Shown here: positions 59,434 through 64,000 of the stretch, piece by piece | How positions within the stretch are numbered: position 1 is the first letter of the stretch | Layout: the number at the start of each line of letters is the position of its first letter | Translations under genes and position numbers: made by a program | Source: Streptomyces rimosus subsp. rimosus | Lineage (GTDB): Bacteria; Actinomycetota; Actinomycetes; Streptomycetales; Streptomycetaceae | Length of the DNA: 64,000 nt | NCBI RefSeq assembly: GCF_000720725.1 | Contig: NZ_JOCQ01000040.1 | Location: forward strand, 1 to 64,000 | Direction of reading: 5' to 3' | The notes under the pieces: model-generated | Seen by the model: only the letters and a program-made list of their open reading frames with translations | What the model was told of the DNA's origin: nothing | Database searches by the model: none

Positions 59434-59648
59434 GCGCCCGCGACGAGTTCTTCAGCCCCGGTCGTACCTACCAGCGTCGTCGTTGGCACTTCCAGTGCCT
59501 GGCAGTCGCCCCAAGTCCCTTTGACGGCGAGGTCCGAGCCGTCGGGTTCCTCTTCCGCCAAGGAGAGCCCGCCACCGCCACCGCTCTGGATCAGGACGAC
59601 TGGATCCACGGTGAATGGGCCGACGCCGCCGAAGGAGGTGCGGCATGA
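59430..59648 (+). CDS. Hypothetical small protein, DUF-like, starting MSARDEFF
   Basis: 72 residues: MSARDEFFSPGRTYQRRRWHFQCLAVAPSP ... VGFLFRQGEPATATALDQDDWIHGEWADA. The layout (short strand, then acidic end) resembles small phage proteins of unknown role. It begins with the same MSARD as the next gene; the DNA around both start codons is nearly identical, suggesting a local duplication. ATGA overlaps on both sides. Confidence 0.7.
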   Translation: MSARDEFFSPGRTYQRRRWHFQCLAVAPSPFDGEVRAVGFLFRQGEPATATALDQDDWIHGEWADAAEGGAA

Positions 59649-59899
59649 GCGCCCGCGACGATCTGCTCGACGAGTACGGCCGGGCCGACACGGCGCCCCT
59701 CGGAACGCTCACGGACCTGCGGGCGAAGCTCGCCGCCGTCCGCGCCGAGGTACTGCGCGAGGCCGCCGACGTGCTGGACGCTCTCCCCGCCGATGCCAGC
59801 AGCTTCGATCGGGCGGAGCACAAGTACAAGGGCGGGGCTGCCGCCGAGGCGCTCCGCCGCATGGCCGACGAGGCCGAGGCGGGTGAGTCGCGTGCGTGA
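59645..59899 (+). CDS. Hypothetical small helical protein, starting MSARDDLL
   Basis: 84 residues, helical: LGTLTDLRAKLAAVRAEVLREAADVLDALPADASSFDRAEHKYKGGAAAEALRRMADEAEA. No family recognised. Shares its N-terminal MSARD and preceding 10+ bases with the upstream gene. Coupled on both sides. Confidence 0.7.
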   Translation: MSARDDLLDEYGRADTAPLGTLTDLRAKLAAVRAEVLREAADVLDALPADASSFDRAEHKYKGGAAAEALRRMADEAEAGESRA

Positions 59900-60248
59900 A
59901 CTGCCCCCAGGCCGACGGATCGAGATCGACGAGCGGATCAACGACGGCGCCACCACGGCGGTCGAACTGCGCGCTATGGCGCGAGAGGCGATGTCCGAGG
60001 TGCGGCGCCTGCTGTCCGAGCTGGCCGCTCGCCAGGAAGACATCGCATTCACGGAACGCTGCACGCTGCCGGAGCTACACCGCACGGTGCAGTGGCACCA
60101 GGACGGCAAGAAGCGATGGCGGGACCGGGCGGAGAAGGTCGAAGCCGAGCGGGACGCACTACAGGAGCGGGTCACCGAACTGACGGAACTGCTGGAGCAG
60201 GCGCGGCGCGACGCCAGCACCGCCCTCGCCCGCGCCGGGGGTGCGTGA
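59892..60248 (+). CDS. Coiled-coil hypothetical protein
   Basis: 118 residues, almost wholly charged helix: RAMAREAMSEVRRLLSELAARQEDIAF, then WRDRAEKVEAERDALQERVTELTELLEQ, a clear coiled coil (about 75-110). GTG 59892 overlaps the previous stop by 8 bases; GTG 59883 is an alternative. Likely oligomeric; function unknown. Confidence 0.72.
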   Translation: MRELPPGRRIEIDERINDGATTAVELRAMAREAMSEVRRLLSELAARQEDIAFTERCTLPELHRTVQWHQDGKKRWRDRAEKVEAERDALQERVTELTELLEQARRDASTALARAGGA

Positions 60249-60502
60249 TGGCGACGACAACTCCGCGCCCCGCGATCGAGGCCTTGGACGACCTTGCTGA
60301 GCAGACCGTGGCGCACATCAAGTTCCTCACTCAGCAGATCACCGCGTACACGAAGTTCCTCGCGGCCATCGAGCTGGACCGCCTGCAGCAGGCTCACGAC
60401 GTCACCGACGGGCGCCTCGCCGAACAGCGTCACCTTCTCGACGCCGACCCCGACACGGCCGTGCCGCTGCCCGGCATCCCGCACCCGAAGGAGGCGTCGT
60501 GA
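60248..60502 (+). CDS. Hypothetical small protein
   Basis: 84 residues with a central helix AIEALDDLAEQTVAHIKFLTQQITAYTKFLAAIELDRLQQAHD and a Pro-rich end (DTAVPLPGIPHPKEAS). No family recognised. Starts in a GTGATG context overlapping the upstream stop; stop overlaps the next GTG. Confidence 0.7.
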   Translation: MATTTPRPAIEALDDLAEQTVAHIKFLTQQITAYTKFLAAIELDRLQQAHDVTDGRLAEQRHLLDADPDTAVPLPGIPHPKEAS

Positions 60503-60843
60503 CTGGTCCGGTCTGCGTCGAGACGCTGGTGGCCTGCATCATCCGGGGCCTGCACGAGGACGATGAGCGTTTCCCTGCGACGCGTGGCTGGCAGGTGGGG
60601 GCGATGCCGGACGGGCTGCCGCTGCTCGCCGCCGAGCTGGCCGCCGCCGGCCCCGAGGACGCGATGGCGTTGCTGAAGCGGCTGGGTGAGCACCGCAAGT
60701 GGCGGCTGCTGGACGTCGATGACCCGGCCCGCATCGCGATCACGTTCACGTGGCCGGAGCCCGAACCCGGCGAACCGCGCCCCGAGCCGGAGGCCGTCGT
60801 GCAGCTGTGGGTGCCGGCCATGGCGGAGGTGAGGGCCGCGTGA
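60499..60843 (+). CDS. Hypothetical phage protein
   Basis: 114 residues. A helical start (VETLVACIIRGLHEDDERFP) leads to a strand-rich end (KWRLLDVDDPARIAITFTWPEPEPGEP ... VVQLWVPAMAEVRAA). No recognised family. GTG overlaps the previous stop (GTGA) and the stop overlaps the DUF4326 gene start. Confidence 0.72.
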   Translation: MTGPVCVETLVACIIRGLHEDDERFPATRGWQVGAMPDGLPLLAAELAAAGPEDAMALLKRLGEHRKWRLLDVDDPARIAITFTWPEPEPGEPRPEPEAVVQLWVPAMAEVRAA

Positions 60844-61256
60844 GCCCGGTCCGTATCCAGCGCCGCCGCACCAAAGGCTGGCGGAAGCCTGAAGGCGCGG
60901 TCTACGTCGGCCGCGGCAGCAAGTGGGGCAACCCCTGCACCCAGATCCGCATGCCCGCCCTCGACGGCTCCGAGTGGGAGCGCGAGCCCCGCCTCGGCAA
61001 GACATCCGGCCAGCATCACGGCTTCCGCCACCCCGACGGGACCACCACCTCGCACCTGGTGAAGAACGCCACCCGCGAGCAGGCCGTCGCCATGTTCCGC
61101 GACTGGCTCGAGCAGCGGCCCTCACTCGCTGACGCAGCGCGCGCCGAGCTGGCCGGCCGGGACCTCATGTGCTGGTGCCCGTTGCCGGAGCCGGGCCAGC
61201 CCGACCACTGCCACGCCGCGGTGCTCCTGGCGCTCGCGAACGGCGGTGCCGCGTGA
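60840..61256 (+). CDS. DUF4326 family protein
   Basis: 138-residue DUF4326 protein, common in phages and plasmids, of unknown activity. Signature parts: TKGWRKPEGAVYVGRGSKWGNP (about 11-32), then the helical MFRDWLEQRPSL, LAGRDLMCWCPLPEP with a Cys pair, and HCHAAVLLALAN. The conserved W-C-P and HCHA residues look like a metal or catalytic site. A role in nucleotide/DNA modification has been suggested for such phage-borne proteins, but it is unproven. GTG overlaps the previous stop. Confidence 0.87.
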   Translation: MSPVRIQRRRTKGWRKPEGAVYVGRGSKWGNPCTQIRMPALDGSEWEREPRLGKTSGQHHGFRHPDGTTTSHLVKNATREQAVAMFRDWLEQRPSLADAARAELAGRDLMCWCPLPEPGQPDHCHAAVLLALANGGAA

Positions 61257-61429
61257 CCGCCCCGCAGATCGCCGTCGTCGACTTCCTGCTCCTGGCCCTG
61301 CTGATGCACCGCATCACCGACCTGGAAGACCAGCTCGCCGGGGCCCGGCTGAGCGTCGAGCAGCAGCAGACCGACCACACCAACTGGCGGCTGGAATACG
61401 GGCCGCGACACCCGAGGGGGAACCAGTGA
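61253..61429 (+). CDS. Small protein with hydrophobic N terminus
   Basis: 58 residues: a hydrophobic helix (IAVVDFLLLALLMHRI) followed by a charged helix (TDLEDQLAGARLSVEQQQTDHTNWRLEY). Possibly a membrane-associated small protein, though the hydrophobic run is short. Coupled by GTGA on both sides. Confidence 0.65.
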   Translation: MTAPQIAVVDFLLLALLMHRITDLEDQLAGARLSVEQQQTDHTNWRLEYGPRHPRGNQ

Positions 61430-62034
61430 CCGAGTATCCCGACATCGCCGCGCGGTTCGCCCGCGACACGGCCCGGCATGAGATGACCGTCCTGCACGAG
61501 GAGGGGCTGTACCGGCACCTGCGGTTCGCCAGCCCGGAGCAGGGCCACATCGTCCCCTTCGAGCTGATCGCGTGGCCGTACAACCTCGTCGTCAAGGCGG
61601 GCTGGGTCTTCCACTTCGACATCAACGCCACGCCGGACATGTTCGATCTGTTCCGCCGCACCGCCTTCAGCGGCGAAATCAACCCCGGCTACTGGTCGGA
61701 GAAGGTCCGCACCGGCCGCGACGAGGTCGAGGGCTTCGACCCGGACCTGTTCGAGCAGCAGGTCAAGCGGTACGTCGTCCACTCCATCCGCGAGGGTGAG
61801 GCCCCGCGCGGCATCGGCGCCGAGGTCACCCGCGAGATCTTCGAACTGGGCGACATCAGCCACGAGGCGGGCGCCCGGGCGGCGTTGGCGGACTTCCGCT
61901 TCGGCGGCTGGGACTTCGGTGACCTCTCGGAGTGGGACTTCAGCGACTACACGCCGGGCTTCCTGCACTGCTGCCGCGCGATCCGCCGCGGCATCGACCT
62001 GTACGACGCCGCCCGGAAGCAGGTGGCCGCGTGA
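61426..62034 (+). CDS. Hypothetical phage protein
   Basis: 202-residue protein, no family that I can name. Segments: YPDIAARFARDTARHEMTVLHEEGLYRHLRF, then LIAWPYNLVVKAGWVFHFDINATPDMFDLFRRTAFSGEINPGYWSEK, and a Phe/Trp/Asp-rich C-terminal repeat-like stretch (DFRFGGWDFGDLSEWDFSDY). Proteins of this type are recurrent in Streptomyces phages. GTG overlaps the previous stop (GTGA); stop overlaps the next gene (TGATG). Confidence 0.8.
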   Translation: MTEYPDIAARFARDTARHEMTVLHEEGLYRHLRFASPEQGHIVPFELIAWPYNLVVKAGWVFHFDINATPDMFDLFRRTAFSGEINPGYWSEKVRTGRDEVEGFDPDLFEQQVKRYVVHSIREGEAPRGIGAEVTREIFELGDISHEAGARAALADFRFGGWDFGDLSEWDFSDYTPGFLHCCRAIRRGIDLYDAARKQVAA

Positions 62035-62276
62035 TGCGCCGTACCGCAACGATCGCCGCCGCGCTCCTGCTGCTCGCCTCCGGGCTGACCGCGTGCACCG
62101 ACCGGGACGACGACTGCGATGACCGGTCCATGGCCCCGGTGGCGGTGTCCGTACCGCTGAAGCCCGGCCCCGGCACCCGCAGCGGCAGCCGCGGCAAGGC
62201 CGCCAAGTCCAAGGCGAAGCCGAAGAAGCACACATCCCGCCACGTCCACACCCACGACTACTGCGACGAGGACTGA
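62034..62276 (+). CDS. Small putative lipoprotein
   Basis: 80 residues. A lipoprotein signal (MRRTATIAAALLLLASGLTAC, lipobox LTAC) is followed by an Asp-rich stretch (DRDDDCDD), a Lys-rich linker and a His/Asp-rich end (HTSRHVHTHDYCDED) that could bind metal. Export from an early phage operon is unusual; it could act on superinfection or the host surface, which is speculation. TGATG overlap with the upstream gene. Confidence 0.72.
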   Translation: MRRTATIAAALLLLASGLTACTDRDDDCDDRSMAPVAVSVPLKPGPGTRSGSRGKAAKSKAKPKKHTSRHVHTHDYCDED

Positions 62277-62279
62277 GCC

Positions 62280-62843
62280 ATGACGACCATTTCCGAAGCC
62301 CTGGCCGCCCTCTCCGGTGGCGACCTGCCCGCTGACGCGGTGCGTGAGGGCCGCTGTCTGAAGCCGCCGATCGGCTGCGGCAAGCCGCTGATCTCGGAGA
62401 ATGGCGAGGCGCGCGTCTTCTGGAACGAGGACGAGGCCCGCCAGTACGAAACCGAGTGGCGCATCACCGGGCTGTGCCCCGACTGCCAGGACTCCGTCGA
62501 GGACGACGCGGCGGAACTGGCGGACATGTGGCCGGCGATCCGGGGCTTCGTGGCGTGGCTGGACGAGTCGAACGGCCGCGACGAGCACGAGAAGACCCTC
62601 CGCATCCTGAAGGTCACCGAGGAGACGGGGGAGGTCGCCAAGGCGGTCATCGGCATGACCGGCCAGAACCCCCGTAAGGGCGTCACCCACAGCCTTGAGG
62701 ACATCGCCGACGAACTGTGCGACGTGATGATCACGGCGGCGACGGCACTCGCCTCCGTCGTCGACAACCCCGAGCAGGTGTTCGCCGCCAACCTCGGCCG
62801 CGTCCAGCAGCGGGTGAACGAGCTGGAGGCGCGCAATGCCTGA
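62280..62843 (+). CDS. MazG-like nucleotide pyrophosphohydrolase with N-terminal zinc-knuckle-like region
   Basis: 187 residues. The C-terminal part (about 100-170) is a MazG-type all-alpha pyrophosphatase: EETGEVAKAVIG (114-125) and EDIADELCDVMITAATAL (140-157) supply the metal-binding Glu/Asp residues. The N-terminal part has CLKPPIGCGKPL (C26, C33) and CPDCQ (C66, C69), a likely zinc-binding module also seen alone in phage proteins. Phage MazG enzymes lower (p)ppGpp or clear odd nucleotides; the exact substrate here is unknown. It overlaps the next gene by 8 bases. Confidence 0.85.
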   Translation: MTTISEALAALSGGDLPADAVREGRCLKPPIGCGKPLISENGEARVFWNEDEARQYETEWRITGLCPDCQDSVEDDAAELADMWPAIRGFVAWLDESNGRDEHEKTLRILKVTEETGEVAKAVIGMTGQNPRKGVTHSLEDIADELCDVMITAATALASVVDNPEQVFAANLGRVQQRVNELEARNA

Positions 62844-63513
62844 GATCAAGCCCGACCGGTCCGACAAGAGCCGTTGCATCTCTGTCCACTGGAACCTTCC
62901 GGTGCAGTGCGTACTGCCTGCCTCGCACCGCGAGAACTGGCACGAAGCCTGGCACCCGCAGACCGGTAACCGGATGCGCTACCGCCGCAGCATGGGCGTC
63001 TACGCCACCGAGGAACTGCACCACGGCGCGTGGCACGACCTAGAGATTCCCCCTCCGGGCGGCCACTGCAACGACCAGCACAGCCACCAGCCCCACGTGC
63101 GCTGCACCCAGCAGTACGGCCACCGGTTCAGCTGGAGTCACACAGCAACCGTCGACGGCTGCCGCTACACCTGGAACACGCCGCCGCTGAAGGGCCTGAC
63201 GCCTGATCAGCTTGACTCGGACGTGAAGCAGCTCCGAGGCATGGCCTACGAGCTGGCTGCCCAGTCAGAGCAGGCCCGGCGCATCGCCGTCGAGCTGGAG
63301 AACGAGAACGCGCGGCTGGCGGCCCGTGTTCGCGAGCTGGAGCGCCCGGCTGTTGAGGCGGAGCGCGCAGAGATCCGCCAGAGCTACACGGAGCTGATTG
63401 CCCAGTGCGAACAGGACCGTGACCACGAAGGCGCCTTCGACGTCCAGTGCCGCCTGCGCGAACGCGAGGAGCAGTGGAAGCGCGAGGACGAAAGCGGTGG
63501 TCCGGATGCCTGA
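62836..63513 (+). CDS. Cys/His-rich coiled-coil hypothetical protein
   Basis: 225 residues. The first half has repeated Cys/His pairs (CISVHWNLPVQCVLPASH, HCNDQHSHQPHVRC, QQYGHRFSWSH), perhaps zinc-binding. The second half (about 125-215) is a long charged coiled coil (LAAQSEQARRIAVELENENARLAARVRELE). Family not recognised. The ATG overlaps the MazG-like stop by 8 bases, in the arrangement ATGCCTGA. Confidence 0.75.
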   Translation: MPEIKPDRSDKSRCISVHWNLPVQCVLPASHRENWHEAWHPQTGNRMRYRRSMGVYATEELHHGAWHDLEIPPPGGHCNDQHSHQPHVRCTQQYGHRFSWSHTATVDGCRYTWNTPPLKGLTPDQLDSDVKQLRGMAYELAAQSEQARRIAVELENENARLAARVRELERPAVEAERAEIRQSYTELIAQCEQDRDHEGAFDVQCRLREREEQWKREDESGGPDA

Positions 63514-63787
63514 CCTGATGGTGAACCTCGACGGGCGGACCGTACCGCTCGCGGACTGCCACTGGGTCCTCTTCGACGCCGACGGTTGCGCCGAGGGCTC
63601 CCTGTTCGGCCGGTGCGCCGTCGACGAGGAGCAGGCACACCAGGAACTCCGGCCCCTGAAGCGCGACCGGGACCGCGAGGCCCGGCGCGGCTACCAGGTG
63701 CGGCTGCTGACCCGCGAGCAGTGGCGCCGCGACGCCAAGCCGTGCCTCCTCGGCCGCTGCGAGCACCGGAAGGGCGGTGCGGCATGA
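63506..63787 (+). CDS. Hypothetical small phage protein
   Basis: 93 residues: MPDLMVNLDGRTVPLADCHWVLFDADGCAEGSLFG, then a charged helix (DEEQAHQELRPLKRDRDREARRGYQVRLL) and a C-terminal CLLGRCEH. No family recognised. Start overlaps the previous gene by 8 bases (ATGCCTGA), stop overlaps the next (ATGA). Confidence 0.72.
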   Translation: MPDLMVNLDGRTVPLADCHWVLFDADGCAEGSLFGRCAVDEEQAHQELRPLKRDRDREARRGYQVRLLTREQWRRDAKPCLLGRCEHRKGGAA

Positions 63788-64000
63788 GGAACCCGATCGC
63801 CGCCGCCCGGTCCCGGGCCCGGCACCGCGGCAAGACCCCGGCCCGGCTGCGGGCCGCCAACGCCCGGCTGGAGGCCGACTTCGACGCCGCGGCCATCGAC
63901 TACTCCGGCGCCCTCGAAGACCTGCGCATGGCGCGCGAGGAGAACGCGCGGCTGCGGGCGGCGCCCGCGGCCTGGTCCGAGAAGGAAGGGGCGGCATCAT
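63784..64000 (+). CDS. Coiled-coil hypothetical protein, cut by the window end
   Basis: Partial gene: 72 codons are present with no stop. Basic N terminus (RNPIAAARSRARHRGKTPARLRAAN) then a coiled-coil-like stretch with EENARLRAAPAA. The start overlaps the previous stop (ATGA) and follows the block GGTGCGGCATGA that also precedes two earlier genes in this element. Confidence 0.65.
   Translation, partial: MRNPIAAARSRARHRGKTPARLRAANARLEADFDAAAIDYSGALEDLRMAREENARLRAAPAAWSEKEGAAS

Larger units (their letters stand above)
55829..64000. mobile_element. Left part of an integrative element, probably a prophage
   Basis: Contents in order: edge tyrosine integrase, Cys-motif small protein, repressor, divergent Cro-like and excisionase-like genes, then at least fifteen small genes all on the plus strand and nearly all overlapping. 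This lysogeny-module-plus-early-gene layout, with DUF4326 and MazG-like proteins, is typical of temperate actinophages. No structural, replication or transfer genes are in the window, so an integrative conjugative element cannot be excluded. The right end is outside the window and the attL core was not identified; it should lie just left of the integrase. Confidence 0.8.

Overview
This window is a high-GC Streptomyces chromosome segment. The evidence is the almost exclusive G/C at third codon positions, frequent GTG starts, many 4-bp ATGA/GTGA gene overlaps, the sporulation gene whiA, and a gene order known from Streptomyces: uvrC-rapZ-yvcK-whiA, gap-pgk-tpiA-secG-rbpA-pgi, then pgl-opcA-zwf-tal-tkt, ctaB/ctaA, the suf operon, and dapD/dapA.

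Layout. (1) 0.1-5.3 kb: a translationally coupled uvrC-rapZ-yvcK-whiA operon (DNA repair, GlmS/carbon signalling, cell-wall/carbon control, sporulation). (2) 5.3-6.3 kb: a non-coding tandem array of five ~197-bp units carrying internal inverted repeats. (3) 6.4-10.4 kb: a GNAT acetyltransferase and a large secreted M14 metallocarboxypeptidase. (4) 10.5-16.6 kb: lower glycolysis (gap, pgk, tpiA), secG, an RbpA-type RNA polymerase-binding protein and pgi. (5) 16.7-23.4 kb, minus strand: a pentose-phosphate operon tkt-tal-zwf-opcA-pgl, convergent with pgi. (6) 23.9-29.5 kb: haem A synthesis (ctaB, ctaA), an amidohydrolase-like gene and an ABC exporter. (7) 29.8-36.5 kb: the Fe-S assembly operon sufR-sufB-sufD-Rieske-sufC-sufS-sufU-sufT-like, with a SufR-type operator lying on the sufR start codon. 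(8) 36.5-51.4 kb: a VOC protein, an SMR/TetR pair, dapD, unknown genes, an EI24 membrane protein, dapA, a secreted nuclease, an unusual signal-less trypsin-like protease with a small partner gene, a Tat-exported PhoX-type phosphatase with a candidate PHO box, and a luciferase-like oxidoreductase. (9) 51.4-55.8 kb: accessory genes (Fic protein, flavoprotein, HAD hydrolase, XRE regulator with two small partners). (10) 55.8 kb to the window end: the left part of an integrative element, probably a prophage. It has a tyrosine integrase at the edge, a divergent repressor/Cro-like switch, an excisionase-like gene, and then a long, tightly coupled run of small early genes including DUF4326 and MazG-like proteins. 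The element runs off the right end.

Together the core genes form a central carbon block (glycolysis plus pentose phosphate, giving NADPH and precursors) next to haem and Fe-S cofactor assembly and lysine/diaminopimelate synthesis. Several genes (sufR, fic, the Cro-like gene, dapD, the HAD gene, the SMR gene) have a -10-like hexamer about 7 bases before the start codon and no Shine-Dalgarno sequence, which suggests leaderless mRNAs. No rRNA, tRNA or CRISPR array was seen.
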